From NCBI RefSeq assembly GCF_000711795.1, contig NZ_JONH01000001.1, positions 124,001 to 188,000 of the forward strand: a stretch of DNA of 64,000 nt, written 5' to 3'. The position numbers were made by a program, and so were the translations under genes. The notes under the pieces were generated by a model. It did no database searches and had not been told where the DNA came from. It was given only the letters and a program-made list of their open reading frames with translations. The stretch is from Vibrio pacinii DSM 19139 (GTDB lineage: Bacteria > Pseudomonadota > Gammaproteobacteria > Enterobacterales > Vibrionaceae). Position 1 is the stretch's first letter. The number at the start of each line of letters is the position of its first letter. This document shows positions 46,498-56,330 of the stretch, piece by piece.

Positions 46498-47517
46498 TCA
46501 TGGTGTTTCGCTGTCGAGTTTCTCAAGCCAAGCTGAAAGTGTCGTGAAAAAGTCTGGCGCGTAAGCACGCTTACCGAGCAACAATAACTTAACCAGAGAT
46601 ATTAAGTCATTATTCTCATCGTCGAATTCAGGGTATTTGAGTAAACCATGAGTCGCATCAGGGATAATTTTAATCATGGCGTTATCTTGCCCGTTGTAGA
46701 TTAACGTTAGCTCATTGTAGGTATCCATAACATCGACATACACATCATTGTCACCGAGTAAAATCAGTATTGGTTGCTTGATGTTCAAATAATCCTTTGT
46801 TGCATCTGACCAGACATTTTTTCTAACAAAGTTGAAGCGTTCTTCACTCATTACCGCTTTTTCATCAGCAAACAGCTTTACATAGTTGGCATAACTTGGA
46901 CGCTCTTTCCAAAACAACCGCTCTTGTTGATGCCTCTGTCTCGCGTGACGAAACTGAGCAGAGCTGGCCTTTTCACGTTGCAATTTAATTTTTGTCATAT
47001 ACCAACTTTGATCCAACCAGTTCATCGCATAGCCAACTCCAACCATAAAACTGATATCTGGATTATTTCGCATCAATGCGGGAGCGACCCATCCAGCCTG
47101 ACTAAACCCCATCACACCAATGGTTTGAGCCTTATCCGGATAGTGTTTCTTTACGAAACTAATCGCGCTACGCACCTCACCTTGCCTATTCAACATTGAT
47201 TGCTTAAGCCAGTTGCCGCCCGATTGACCGACGCCAGGTTTGTCCCAGCTAAAGACTGCATAACCAGCATCTAGAAACACTTGCCAAATTTCATCATAGT
47301 AACCATCAGCATCATATGGCGTCGCACCATCACCTGATATAAAAAACACCACGCCTTTAACCTTGTGTGCGTCACTCGGCGATTTGAAATAAGCACTAAG
47401 TGTGTAGCCGTCATGTTCAAAACTCAGCCGCTGCTCAGTCACATTCGCCAAAGTCACTTCACTCCAACACAGGAGAACCAAGAAAACCATTAACGATTCT
47501 AACTTTATGATTCTCAT
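46498..47517 (-). CDS. Secreted alpha/beta hydrolase
   Basis: Protein of 339 residues with a signal peptide (MRIIKLESLMVFLVLLCWSEVTLA). The alpha/beta hydrolase fold is indicated by SWDKPGVGQSGG, the nucleophile elbow GFSQAG, the acid region LLGDNDVYVD and the histidine in PDATHGL. It resembles acyl-peptide/esterase-like hydrolases of the DLH/X-Pro group; the substrate is unknown. The gene for a DUF2860 barrel protein ends 26 bp upstream on the same strand, suggesting one operon. Confidence 0.83.
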   Translation of the reverse strand: MRIIKLESLMVFLVLLCWSEVTLANVTEQRLSFEHDGYTLSAYFKSPSDAHKVKGVVFFISGDGATPYDADGYYDEIWQVFLDAGYAVFSWDKPGVGQSGGNWLKQSMLNRQGEVRSAISFVKKHYPDKAQTIGVMGFSQAGWVAPALMRNNPDISFMVGVGYAMNWLDQSWYMTKIKLQREKASSAQFRHARQRHQQERLFWKERPSYANYVKLFADEKAVMSEERFNFVRKNVWSDATKDYLNIKQPILILLGDNDVYVDVMDTYNELTLIYNGQDNAMIKIIPDATHGLLKYPEFDDENNDLISLVKLLLLGKRAYAPDFFTTLSAWLEKLDSETP

Positions 47518-47543
47518 ATTAATAATCACTCTTACACAATAGA

Positions 47544-48482
47544 TTAAAAACGATACAAGCCGCCCAAAAGAATAGTGAACTCTTGCTGATTGTAAAACGC
47601 AATGTTTGACTGTGACTGCTCATAAGCCAACTGACTAACAAAACTGACTTGATCAAATCCCAAAATGTTTACCTCTTCGAATGACAGACTTAAGTGAAAC
47701 CTATCTTCCTCCCTGATTTTTTCGAAGATGGGATGCTTCGCATCGTATTCACTGGTCGAAAGTCGACTATCAATGACGAAAGTATAAGGATGGACAAATA
47801 ATGTCGCGCTTAGCCCTACACCTAATTTATCGAACGCATTGGCTTTACCTTGTGCACTGTCTATTTGATAAAAAAGGCTTGGTTCAATGAAAACATCGGC
47901 TGAAAAGGGAATGGGGAATGAAATGTTGGAAAAATAACCATTGCCATCTCGATTGAGTAAGCTATTTGGTGTCATTTCTCTTCCAACCTCCCGGTCATAA
48001 TAAGCTAGATTCAACGACATGTAGTGGTGTTCGAATTTCAACCGATATACATTACCCTTGATATCGGTTTTCTCTCTTGCGTTATTAAGTAAATACGGGT
48101 TAGCCCATACTTCACCCGTGACTAATGTTGGCGCGACTGCGACGGTCAGCGATGATGCGCTGTTCCATTGATTTGTATAGCCAATTTCGAGAGCAAGCAC
48201 GCCTCGAACAAAAGTATCCTCATTTTGACCAACAAATATTTGATGATCATTGATTTGATAACGAACCTGACCTAACGGAATAAGGTTGCTAGTTACTACG
48301 CGATTCCCCTCATGGTTTAGTGATGAAAGTCTATTGTCATCTCCAGTGTTTAGGTTACTTTGAATTTCATTGTAAATAGCTACGGCCCCAACACTTCCTG
48401 ACAGTCCTTGTCTTGCAGCTAAAATGTCACTTGATATCAATGACATCACTACAGACATAGCCACGAGTAAATTTGTTTTCAC
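47544..48482 (-). CDS. DUF2860 outer-membrane protein
   Basis: Protein of 312 residues. The start chosen is GTG at 48482 behind AAGGGAGAGA, giving MKTNLLVAMSVVMSLISSDILA as signal peptide; the frame is open ten codons further upstream. The mature part is a beta-barrel pattern ending in FTILLGGLYRF with terminal phenylalanine. Segments SGSVGAVAIYNEIQSNLNTG and VRYQINDHQIFVGQN fit DUF2860, a porin-like family common in vibrios. Same strand as the hydrolase gene. Confidence 0.82.
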   Translation of the reverse strand: MKTNLLVAMSVVMSLISSDILAARQGLSGSVGAVAIYNEIQSNLNTGDDNRLSSLNHEGNRVVTSNLIPLGQVRYQINDHQIFVGQNEDTFVRGVLALEIGYTNQWNSASSLTVAVAPTLVTGEVWANPYLLNNAREKTDIKGNVYRLKFEHHYMSLNLAYYDREVGREMTPNSLLNRDGNGYFSNISFPIPFSADVFIEPSLFYQIDSAQGKANAFDKLGVGLSATLFVHPYTFVIDSRLSTSEYDAKHPIFEKIREEDRFHLSLSFEEVNILGFDQVSFVSQLAYEQSQSNIAFYNQQEFTILLGGLYRF

Positions 48483-48508
48483 AATCTCTCCCTTACTTTT
48501 TATAGCGC

Positions 48509-48709
48509 TCAATCTTCATCTTTGACAAAAAAGGCGATGACTGCTCTCCACCAGTTATGATGAGAATTGTTCCATAGCTTTAGCGTTAAAAAGTGTCCCA
48601 ACTTGCTGAATGCAAAATAACGAAATGGAAGTGGTATCGATGTAAAAAGCTCATTTAAGAGCAACTTCTTAGAAGAAATTGTCGTGATCGGGATGACTAA
48701 ACGACTCAC
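48509..48709 (-). CDS. Short hypothetical protein upstream of the DUF2860 gene
   Basis: A 66-codon frame with a GTG start and a purine-rich GGGCGAG about 4 bases before it, ending 26 bp before the DUF2860 start. The product is basic and aromatic (FRYFAFSKLGHFLTLKLWNN, HHNWWRAVIAFFVKDED), which may be a membrane-associated peptide or the 3' remnant of a longer gene. I do not recognise it. Confidence 0.3.
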   Translation of the reverse strand: MSRLVIPITTISSKKLLLNELFTSIPLPFRYFAFSKLGHFLTLKLWNNSHHNWWRAVIAFFVKDED

Positions 48710-48904
48710 TAGACTCGCCCAATCCGCGCTTGATTGGCTGCCTCTCGCAACGCTGAAACCTTATAAAACTAATAGAATAGTCAACGGTTAACGACACCCT
48801 GTGTAAACTAATAGTAAAATATAAAATATTTCACTTATTTTTTAGTCATATTCAGATACAATTCGCGCATACAACCACCCTCGGCCGCAATACAAGAATC
48901 GCCC

Positions 48905-50587
48905 GTGAATATTGACGTAGTACTTTTGCTAGAACAAAACCCCATTTTGCTCATTTTTGTCGTGCTTGCTATTGGTTTAGCGATCGGCAAGATCCGCTTT
49001 GGAAGCCTACAGTTAGGTAACTCAATCGGAGTCCTAATTACCTCATTAATTATGGGCCACCTTGGCTTCACCTTTAATGCGGACGCTCTCACTATTGGTT
49101 TCATGCTATTTATCTACTGTGTAGGCATTGAAGCGGGACCAAACTTCTTTGGTATCTTTTTCCGAGATGGAAAACACTACTTTATTTTAAGCCTGGTGGT
49201 ACTCGTTACGGCCTTGTCAATTACCTACTTTTCGTCCCACTACCTTGGGCTCGATTTTGGTCTTTCGGCTGGAATGATGGCGGGTGCACTCACCTCAACT
49301 CCGGTATTAGTGGGAGCCCAAGATGCACTGAACTCAGGTTTAGCTACAATCCCACGCAATATGGCATTTGAGCAGGTAATTGAAAACCTTTCGGTCGGCT
49401 ATGCTATGGCCTATCTGATTGGCCTTATCAGTATGATCATGTTTGCGAAGCTACTGCCTAAACTACAAAAACAAAATTTGTCAGATTCTGCGCAGCAAAT
49501 AGCTAAAGAACGGGGGCTTGGCAGCTCTGGGCAGCGTAAAGTTTACCTCCCCATTATTCGTGCTTATCGCGTCGGACAAGAGCTGATTAACTGGACAGAT
49601 GGCAAGAACCTACGCGAGCTGGGGATCTATCGTCAGACTGGGTGTTACATCGAGCGTATCCGCCGCAACGGTATTTTAGCCCACCCGGACGGTGACGCAA
49701 TATTACAAGAGGGCGACGAAATTGCCCTCGTTGGCTTTCCTGATAGCCACGCTCGCCTCGACCCAAGCTTTCGTAATGGTAAAGAAGTGTTTGACCGAAA
49801 CTTACTTGACCTACGTATCGCAGAAGAAGAGATCGTAGTAAAAAGTGACGCGATTGCTGGAAAGCGCCTCTCTGATCTCAACTTATCAGAGTATGGCTGT
49901 TTCCTTAACCGTGTTGTTCGTGCACAAATTGAAATGCCGATGGACCTAGATATCGTGTTGGCCAAAGGGGATGTACTGCAAGTTAGTGGCGAAAAGAGTC
50001 GAGTTCATGGTCTCGCTGAGAAGATCGGTTTTATCTCGATTCACAGTCAAATGGCGGATTTACTGGCCTTCTGTAGTTTTTTCATCCTCGGTGTGCTGTT
50101 TGGTTTAATTACCATGACATTTGGTCAAATGTCCTTCGGTTTAGGTAATGCTGTCGGCCTACTTCTGTCCGGAATCACACTGGGTTTTTTACGCGCCAAT
50201 CACCCTACATTTGGCTATGTTCCCCAAGGAGCACTGAACATGGTCAAAGATCTTGGCTTGATGTTCTTTATGGTCGGTATCGGCTTAAGTGCGGGTGGAA
50301 AAATGTTTGACCACCTGTCACAAGTTGGCCCACAGGTCATTGGTTTGGCGTTTTTAGTCAGTGTGGTGCCAGTCGTCGTCGCTTACCTAGTTGGCGCTTA
50401 CCTATTAAAAATGAACCGCGCACTGCTGTTTGGCGCCATCATTGGCGCACGGACTTGCGCTCCTGCGATGGATATCGTCAATGACTATGCGAAATCAACC
50501 ATTCCGGCGCTTGGTTATGCTGGCACCTACGCCATCGCTAATATACTGATGACCTTAGCCGGTACGATACTGATTATCTTAAGCTGA
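48905..50587 (+). CDS. YbjL/AspT-family putative transporter
   Basis: Membrane protein of 560 residues. Two blocks of about five helices (residues 8-185 and 375-558) flank two TrkA-C domains (about 205-370; [21 protein letters not shown], and [18 protein letters not shown]). This is the aspartate:alanine exchanger superfamily plan, as in YbjL and YidE. The helical repeats have [16 protein letters not shown] and [12 protein letters not shown], the paired substrate-site motifs. The start is GTG. Substrate unknown. Confidence 0.88.
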   Translation: MNIDVVLLLEQNPILLIFVVLAIGLAIGKIRFGSLQLGNSIGVLITSLIMGHLGFTFNADALTIGFMLFIYCVGIEAGPNFFGIFFRDGKHYFILSLVVLVTALSITYFSSHYLGLDFGLSAGMMAGALTSTPVLVGAQDALNSGLATIPRNMAFEQVIENLSVGYAMAYLIGLISMIMFAKLLPKLQKQNLSDSAQQIAKERGLGSSGQRKVYLPIIRAYRVGQELINWTDGKNLRELGIYRQTGCYIERIRRNGILAHPDGDAILQEGDEIALVGFPDSHARLDPSFRNGKEVFDRNLLDLRIAEEEIVVKSDAIAGKRLSDLNLSEYGCFLNRVVRAQIEMPMDLDIVLAKGDVLQVSGEKSRVHGLAEKIGFISIHSQMADLLAFCSFFILGVLFGLITMTFGQMSFGLGNAVGLLLSGITLGFLRANHPTFGYVPQGALNMVKDLGLMFFMVGIGLSAGGKMFDHLSQVGPQVIGLAFLVSVVPVVVAYLVGAYLLKMNRALLFGAIIGARTCAPAMDIVNDYAKSTIPALGYAGTYAIANILMTLAGTILIILS

Positions 50588-50614
50588 TATTGAGTATTCT
50601 CAATTTGGAAAAGT

Positions 50615-50643
50615 AAAAAGGCTTCCCGCGGGAAGCCTTTTTT
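50615..50643. terminator. Bidirectional terminator between ybjL-like gene and artM
   Basis: AAAAAGGCTTCCCGCGGGAAGCCTTTTTT is a nearly perfect palindrome (stem about 11 bp plus A/T tracts) between two convergent genes. It can end both transcripts. Confidence 0.9.
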
Positions 50644-50656
50644 GTATTTCGATGAC

Positions 50657-51334
50657 TTAACTTAATGGTCTTAAATAGGCTAGGAAACGTTTTTCTGCTG
50701 CTTTAAAACACATCAGAATAATAAATGTCAGTCCCATGTAGAACAGGCCTGCCGTTAAGAAGGATTCAAACGGTGCGTAGTAGCGTGAATTCACCAGACG
50801 TGCGGCACCCGTTAGATCGGCAATGGTCACAATCCCTGCAACCGCACTACCATGCAGCATGAAAATCACCTCATTACTGTAAGCAGGTAATGCGCGACGT
50901 AACGCACTTGGCAAAATAACACGACGGTACGTCATAAACGCACTCATGCCATAAGCTTTGGCAGCTTCCACTTCACCTTTTGGTAAACCGTTGATTGCAC
51001 CACGAATGATCTCTGCGGTATAAGCGGAAGTATTAAGCACAAAAGCCACTAAGGCACAGAACCAAGCATGCTCCCACAAGGTACCTTTGACCGCAATAAA
51101 CTGGTCCATACCGTAATAGATCAAATAAAGCTGGACTAAAAGTGGCGTGCCGCGGAAAAAGTATATAAACGCCCAGCTAGGCCCATTAAGCAGATAGTTA
51201 TCACTGTTACGGGCAACGCCCAAAGGAATCGCAACAAAAAGACCAATCACCAGTGCCAGTGACACGAGCCAAACGGTGGTCCAAAGACCCTCTAAATAGA
51301 TTGGTAAACTTTCAACAATTAACGAAAAGTCCAT
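50657..51334 (-). CDS. artM: ArtM-type amino-acid ABC permease
   Basis: Inner-membrane permease of 225 residues in the HisM/ArtM family. The EAA loop (EVEAAKAYGMSAFMTYRRVILPSAL) contacts the ATPase. About five helices are present, with FFRGTPLLVQLYLIYYG at the first periplasmic edge. Last gene of the artP-I-Q-M run, 4 bp after artQ. Gene order matches E. coli artPIQM. Confidence 0.88.
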   Translation of the reverse strand: MDFSLIVESLPIYLEGLWTTVWLVSLALVIGLFVAIPLGVARNSDNYLLNGPSWAFIYFFRGTPLLVQLYLIYYGMDQFIAVKGTLWEHAWFCALVAFVLNTSAYTAEIIRGAINGLPKGEVEAAKAYGMSAFMTYRRVILPSALRRALPAYSNEVIFMLHGSAVAGIVTIADLTGAARLVNSRYYAPFESFLTAGLFYMGLTFIILMCFKAAEKRFLAYLRPLS

Positions 51335-51338
51335 CCTT

Positions 51339-52079
51339 TTACCTCGCGTGAATACTGAATTTGCGTTCGATGATCTTCAAAAAGCCAGTTGAAACACTGG
51401 TAAAGAACAGAAAAATAATCGCAACGGCCATGTAGAAGGTAAACGGCATCTTGGTTGAACCTGCAGCAAGGGAGCTCACCCGTACCATATCTTCAAGACC
51501 GATGATGGAGACAAGCGCTGTTGTCTTGAGCAAAACAAGCCAGTTGTTACCAAAACCAGGCAATGCGTGGCGAACCATTTGCGGTAACAAAATACGTCTA
51601 AACGCCATTACCGAGCTCATGCCGTATGCTTTGGCGGCTTCGAGTTCACCTTTGTCTACTGCCATAATTGCACCACGGAAGGTTTCTGCCATGTAGGCAC
51701 CAAAGATAAAACCTATGGTGAGAACACCTGCAATAAATGGGCTCACGTCGATGTAATCAGGTAAATATGCCGTCCATTCATGACTAGGATCGCTAGACGC
51801 AAACCACTCATTCAGAGTTTCATTAATTGCATATAAACTATTGTTAAGCAGGATTTGTCCGCCGAAGAAAATCAGCATCATAAGAACTAAATCGGGAATA
51901 CCACGAATCACTGTGGTATAGAGTGTCGCAATGGCTCTGGCCCAGCGATACGGAGCCATCTTGGCTAACGCACCAAGCATGCCTAAAATCATCGCGAGTA
52001 TTAATGATAATAACGCGACTTCAATGGTGACTACGGCCCCTTTTAAAATCGAGGCTTCATATCCTTGTAGATCCAGCAT
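51339..52079 (-). CDS. artQ: ArtQ-type amino-acid ABC permease
   Basis: Permease of 246 residues in the HisQ/ArtQ family, partner of ArtM. The EAA loop is ELEAAKAYGMSSVMAFRRILLPQMV, and the N-terminal part has VIRGIPDLVLMMLIFFGGQ. It forms a heterodimeric channel with ArtM. It lies 86 bp after the binding-protein gene. Confidence 0.88.
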   Translation of the reverse strand: MLDLQGYEASILKGAVVTIEVALLSLILAMILGMLGALAKMAPYRWARAIATLYTTVIRGIPDLVLMMLIFFGGQILLNNSLYAINETLNEWFASSDPSHEWTAYLPDYIDVSPFIAGVLTIGFIFGAYMAETFRGAIMAVDKGELEAAKAYGMSSVMAFRRILLPQMVRHALPGFGNNWLVLLKTTALVSIIGLEDMVRVSSLAAGSTKMPFTFYMAVAIIFLFFTSVSTGFLKIIERKFSIHAR

Positions 52080-52165
52080 AGGTAAGTTCCTGATCCCTAA
52101 ACTTTATAAAATCGGTCGTTGACTACTACTCCTCGGAACAAGAGCCAACGACCGCTTAACAACGC

Positions 52166-52936
52166 TTACTGGCCGTAAACGTCGTATTTAAAGTATTTCG
52201 CTGCGATTTCTTGGTAAACACCTTTCTCACGCAGAGAAACGATAGCTGCATCTAGCTTTTGAGTTAGGTCTTTGTCTTGCTTACGTACAGCAATACCCAT
52301 ACCTTCGCCAAACCACTTCGGATCCATCAGTGCAGGGCCAACAAACTCATAACCTTCACCACCGTCTTTATTCAGTACGCCTTCTTCTAACGCAGAAGCA
52401 TCACCCAAAACAGCGACAACACGACCGTTTGCAAGATCTAGGTAAGCTTCATCGAAAGAGCCGTAACGAACGATTTCTACTTTATCGCCGTAGTTATCAG
52501 TCAGGTATTTGTCGTGCGTAGTGGCACGTTGAACCGCAATTTTTTGACCGTCTAAGTTGTCAAAATCAAGGCCAGCGCCTTTTTTAGCGATGAATTTGTT
52601 AGGGATCTGAGCATACTTACCAGTGAAGTCGACTTTTTTCTTGCGCTCTTCAGTGATAGACATTGCTGCGATGATCGCATCGTACTTGCGCGCAAGAAGT
52701 GAAGGGATAATGCCATCCCAGTCTTGTGGGACGATCTTACATTCCACTTTCATTTCCTGACACAAAGCGTTCGCCATATCAACATCGAAGCCTTTCAAAG
52801 AGCCGTCGGCCTCTGTCCAGCTAAACGGAGGATATGCACCTTCAATACCAAAGCGAACTGTTTTCCATTCTTTCGCTTGAGCGACACCTGATGCAGCTGT
52901 TGCCGCCAAAGTTGCTGCTAATAACCACTTTTTCAT
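52166..52936 (-). CDS. artI: Periplasmic basic-amino-acid binding protein (ArtI/HisJ family)
   Basis: Solute-binding protein of 256 residues with signal peptide (MKKWLLAATLAATAASGVAQA). The start is the ATG 9 bases after AGGAG; another ATG two codons upstream is only 3 bases away. Ligand-site features of the lysine/arginine/histidine family are visible: GAYPPFSW, GFDVDMANAL and DGIIPSLLARKYDAIIAAMSIT. Operon order and an ArgR-like box upstream favour arginine, but histidine, lysine or ornithine cannot be excluded. Confidence 0.87.
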   Translation of the reverse strand: MKKWLLAATLAATAASGVAQAKEWKTVRFGIEGAYPPFSWTEADGSLKGFDVDMANALCQEMKVECKIVPQDWDGIIPSLLARKYDAIIAAMSITEERKKKVDFTGKYAQIPNKFIAKKGAGLDFDNLDGQKIAVQRATTHDKYLTDNYGDKVEIVRYGSFDEAYLDLANGRVVAVLGDASALEEGVLNKDGGEGYEFVGPALMDPKWFGEGMGIAVRKQDKDLTQKLDAAIVSLREKGVYQEIAAKYFKYDVYGQ

Positions 52937-53002
52937 TTCCATACTCCTGTGATTGGGATTTTTTATTTTAGCTTAGTTGTTGTGTTTGCCGCACTGCGGC
53001 GA

Positions 53003-53773
53003 TTAATAAATCGAAGAGATAAACTGTTGCAAGCGCTCTGAATCAGGGTTAGTAAATAGTTTCGCAGGATCACCTTGCTCTTCTACTAATCCTTGATGCA
53101 AAAACATTACATGGTTTGAGACGTCACGAGCAAACGCCATTTCATGGGTAACCACAAGCATGGTGCGTCCTTCTTCTGCTAGATCGCGCATAACGCCTAA
53201 CACCTCACCCACGAGTTCGGGGTCAAGGGCAGAGGTTGGTTCATCAAATAACATCACTTCAGGGTCGACAGCGAGTGCGCGAGCGATAGCAGCACGCTGC
53301 TGTTGCCCGCCAGAAAGGTGGCCTGGGTAGTAGTCTTTACGCTCATACAAGCCGACTTTTTTCAGCAATACTTCGGCGTTTTCTATAGCTTGGGCTTTCG
53401 GCACACCAAGAACGTGTACTGGTGCTTCGATGACGTTTTCTAGCACCGTCATGTGCGACCAAAGATTAAAACCTTGGAATACCATCGCCAAACGAGAACG
53501 GATGCGTTGTACTTGCTTTTCATTGGCAGGAACGGCTTCGCCTTGGCGATTGTTTTTCATTTGAATCAATTCACCATCGACCCAAATTTCTCCAGCGGTT
53601 GGCGTTTCGAGTAGATTAATACATCTTAGAAAAGTGCTTTTACCAGAACCGGATGAACCGATAATGGAAATTACGTCCCCTTTGTGGGCTTCTAATGAGA
53701 TGCCCTTTAAAACTTCATTTTGTCCAAATGTTTTATGCAGTTCTTTTATGTCCAGCGCTGGTACATCTTTCAT
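53003..53773 (-). CDS. artP: ArtP/HisP-type ABC transporter ATPase
   Basis: ATPase of 256 residues. Walker A is GSSGSGKST, the signature LSGGQQQR, Walker B VMLFDEPTSALD, and the H-loop VVTHEM. Length and sequence are in the HisP/ArtP/GlnQ group. It is the first gene of the artP-I-Q-M order, as in E. coli art, and so nearest to the ArgR-like site. Confidence 0.93.
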   Translation of the reverse strand: MKDVPALDIKELHKTFGQNEVLKGISLEAHKGDVISIIGSSGSGKSTFLRCINLLETPTAGEIWVDGELIQMKNNRQGEAVPANEKQVQRIRSRLAMVFQGFNLWSHMTVLENVIEAPVHVLGVPKAQAIENAEVLLKKVGLYERKDYYPGHLSGGQQQRAAIARALAVDPEVMLFDEPTSALDPELVGEVLGVMRDLAEEGRTMLVVTHEMAFARDVSNHVMFLHQGLVEEQGDPAKLFTNPDSERLQQFISSIY

Positions 53774-54467
53774 GCGCTATTACTCCCTGTCTTTATTATG
53801 CCCAATCACTCGCATATACCGATTGGTTTCTGTTGGGTTCCACCCACATTGCGATACAAATTAGCACTCCACCGCCCAACATGCAACAAATTATTAACCT
53901 ATAAATCAGCAATATATAGCCAATTAATATGAGTAATAATGCATTAAACAGTCAAAAAAGCTCCATATCTCGCATAAAACCTTTTTAACAGCAAATTATC
54001 CCCCCAACCTCTGTATTAACATTTTTATAAAAACAAGATCTCACTCAATCAAGGTAGTCACTACCTAACAATTGCCGAGGTAACACATTGAATATCGCTA
54101 ATTAAATAAACAATTTGAAAATTAGTTTCACCGGATATCGCCTTGTTTAACCTGTAAATAGATTGTTGTGTAGTTTTCTTTCACAACCTTTCATAAAGTG
54201 ATCTAAATCAATCACTCCTTAGGGTTAGCACGTTAAACTCGGCCAAGAGATAAAAGCCTCAATAGCCTCTCTTTTTGTCTTTCAATCCTCTATGCTTTAG
54301 CACATGGACATTGCGCTACAAAAGGGTAAGGTAAGGCTAATCAAGGCAGACCAAGAGTCAACTGCTGGAAGCGATACTAGGACCAGGTTTTTACTGAATG
54401 ACCGACACACAATAACAATCGGGTCGTTCTTTGATGAATTATTAACATTTTTGAATATGAGGAATCT
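53774..54467. other. Long intergenic region between artP and the DUF3360 gene
   Basis: About 690 bp between divergent genes. The artP side is AT-rich and holds an ArgR-like box (53928-53945). The DUF3360 side has a G/A-rich stretch of about 110 bases (54320-54400) and a possible hairpin pairing AATGACC (54397-54403) with GGTCGTT (54422-54428), about 40 bp before the start. No coding frame, tRNA or known riboswitch was recognised. Confidence 0.5.
53928..53945. promoter_or_regulatory. ArgR-like box upstream of artP
   Basis: TATGAGTAATAATGCATT matches the ARG box core TGAATAATAATTCA at 12 of 14 positions. It is about 155 bp upstream of artP. Tandem boxes 3 bp apart are usual; the preceding 18 bases match only poorly. 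It supports arginine control of the operon. Confidence 0.5.
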
Positions 54468-56015
54468 ATGTCAGACGCAGTAAAACAACCGCACTCTGAT
54501 TCGGATATCGAAAACAAGAGCTATCAAGAGCTTCACCGCCCAGCTTCTGAGTTTGCAAACCGTTCAGACTATCTAGACCACGAACTACAAATCATGAAGC
54601 CACGTCGCTTCGGATTGAACCTACCAGGTCGTGACTTCCGTTTTGAGCTTGAAGATCTCGTGCCAGCACTGGCGGGTACCATTGGTATTATCGCCATGTA
54701 CTCGGCGGTCATGATGTCTTGGGCAGATGGGCTCACTGCAGCATGGGACCACGTTAACTTAGGCAAAGAATTCGCTATCGAAGTCGCACGAGTAGAAATG
54801 CTAATCCCAGCATTGCTATTCTGTATCCTTGCTTCAGGATTTATTAACCCGCGAGCAAACCTTGCTGGTAACCACGGTCCAATGATTCCGCTTATCGGCT
54901 CTATCGCACTTGCAGGCGCCCACCCTTTAGCTCTAGCCATTTTGCTCGGTGTGTTTGGTTTGTTGTTAAGCTACTTCAAAGGTGGTTCCAAACTCGTTAA
55001 TCTTACGTCTCAAGGTACCGCTGGCGGCTTATTGATCTTCTTAGGTTTTACTGGGACGATGAGCCAGATTGGTTCAATTCAAGATTGGGCAGTAGGCTTG
55101 CAGTCAACCGAAGTTGCCGCCGGTAGTATGGGTTATGTTGGCCTCGTGGTATTGGGCATCAACATCGCCGTATATGCTTACTTAGCCAAAGTGAATAAGC
55201 GTTGGCTGGCGATTCCGGTCTGTGCGATCACGGGTCTTATTCTTGCGCTTGGCCTAGGTGCTGGTTTTGACCTCACCTTTGAAACCGAAATGGGGCTTCC
55301 AAACCTTAACCCTGTTTATTGGTGGGGTAGCACAGAGCAAGGCTGGATGCTTGGTCTTCCAAATCTGCAGCACTTTATTGCCTCTTTACCATTTGCTATT
55401 CTGGCAGTTGCAATGTGGTCTCCAGACTTCCTTGGTCACCGTATTTTCCAAGAGCTGAACTACCCACGTAAGACTGAAAAAGTTCTGATGGATGTCGATG
55501 ACACCATGACCATGTGTTCTATTCGTCAAATGGTCGGTACTGCTGTAGGTGGTGGTAACATCACTTCTTCTTGGGGGACCTACATGATCCCTGCAGCGAT
55601 CGCGAAACGACCTATTCCTGCGGGCGCGATTTTGCTTGGTTCACTGTGTATCATCGTGGCTATTTTAGGCTTCCCAATGGATGTAGCGGTGTGGCCTCCT
55701 GTAATGCGTGTCGCTCTTCTGGTCGGTGTCTTCTTACCGCTGCTTGAAGCTGGTATGCAGATGGTCAAAGAAACAAGAGATTCACAGGCAGCTGGTATTT
55801 GTATCTTTGCATCCGTTGTAGCTAACCCTGTACTTGCATGGGCGCTTACTATGTTCCTAGACAACAATGGCCTAATTGGCGACAAAGAACGCGCTTCACG
55901 CCTATCTTTCGCAGATAAAATCATTATTCCAGTCGGTGTATTTGTTATCTGTTTAGTAGCAATGCTTGCGGTGGGTATGCTTGAAGGTCAATACGGCATT
56001 CCAGCCTTCCTATAA
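54468..56015 (+). CDS. DUF3360-family membrane transporter
   Basis: Membrane protein of 515 residues with 10 or more helices and a 75-residue cytoplasmic N-terminus. It matches the DUF3360 family of putative permeases, distantly like SulP/NCS2 carriers (NLAGNHGPMIPLIG, SQGTAGGLLIFLGF, VGGGNITSSWGTYMIPAAIAKRP). Substrate unknown. TGAGGAATCT precedes the ATG. A strong terminator follows. Confidence 0.85.
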   Translation: MSDAVKQPHSDSDIENKSYQELHRPASEFANRSDYLDHELQIMKPRRFGLNLPGRDFRFELEDLVPALAGTIGIIAMYSAVMMSWADGLTAAWDHVNLGKEFAIEVARVEMLIPALLFCILASGFINPRANLAGNHGPMIPLIGSIALAGAHPLALAILLGVFGLLLSYFKGGSKLVNLTSQGTAGGLLIFLGFTGTMSQIGSIQDWAVGLQSTEVAAGSMGYVGLVVLGINIAVYAYLAKVNKRWLAIPVCAITGLILALGLGAGFDLTFETEMGLPNLNPVYWWGSTEQGWMLGLPNLQHFIASLPFAILAVAMWSPDFLGHRIFQELNYPRKTEKVLMDVDDTMTMCSIRQMVGTAVGGGNITSSWGTYMIPAAIAKRPIPAGAILLGSLCIIVAILGFPMDVAVWPPVMRVALLVGVFLPLLEAGMQMVKETRDSQAAGICIFASVVANPVLAWALTMFLDNNGLIGDKERASRLSFADKIIIPVGVFVICLVAMLAVGMLEGQYGIPAFL

Positions 56016-56330
56016 GTGACTCAAGAAAGTTGAGGATCGCTTTGGTCCTCAACTTTTTTTTAGTATCAAGGGATTTATTTCAAAAAATTTTAGCAAAAAG
56101 CGCATTTATTGATTTAGTTTAAGGTTTATAAAAATTTTTTAGTTTACTCTGTTATCTAAGCTAATAAACACAGTCACAATATTTATAGTTTGTTCTCACT
56201 ATCGATAACCGAAATTAAAGACTATACATATTGTTATTCATAAGAGTGTACCGCCTCAATTTTCGAGGGTCTAACTAACTCAACGGTTTGATTAGGTACG
56301 TGTTTTTTCTACTAAAAAGGTAGGTATGTC
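56016..56330 (+). other. Intergenic and leader region of pflB
   Basis: This stretch of 315 bp begins with the DUF3360 terminator and continues AT-rich to the pflB ATG. Elements such as TTGATTTAG at 56110-56118 resemble half of an FNR site (TTGATN4ATCAA), but the second half is poor. Anaerobic control by FNR and ArcA is known for pfl in enteric bacteria; the evidence here is weak. AAAAGGTAGGT lies before the ATG. Confidence 0.4.
56028..56062 (+). terminator. Terminator after the DUF3360 gene
   Basis: AAAGTTGAGGA, loop of about 10 bases, TCCTCAACTTT plus T run (eight or more T). Confidence 0.9.

Noticed and set aside
54181..54240. CRP-like site before the DUF3360 gene (GTGA...TCAC)
   Set aside because: The half-sites are separated by 10 bases where a CRP site needs 6.
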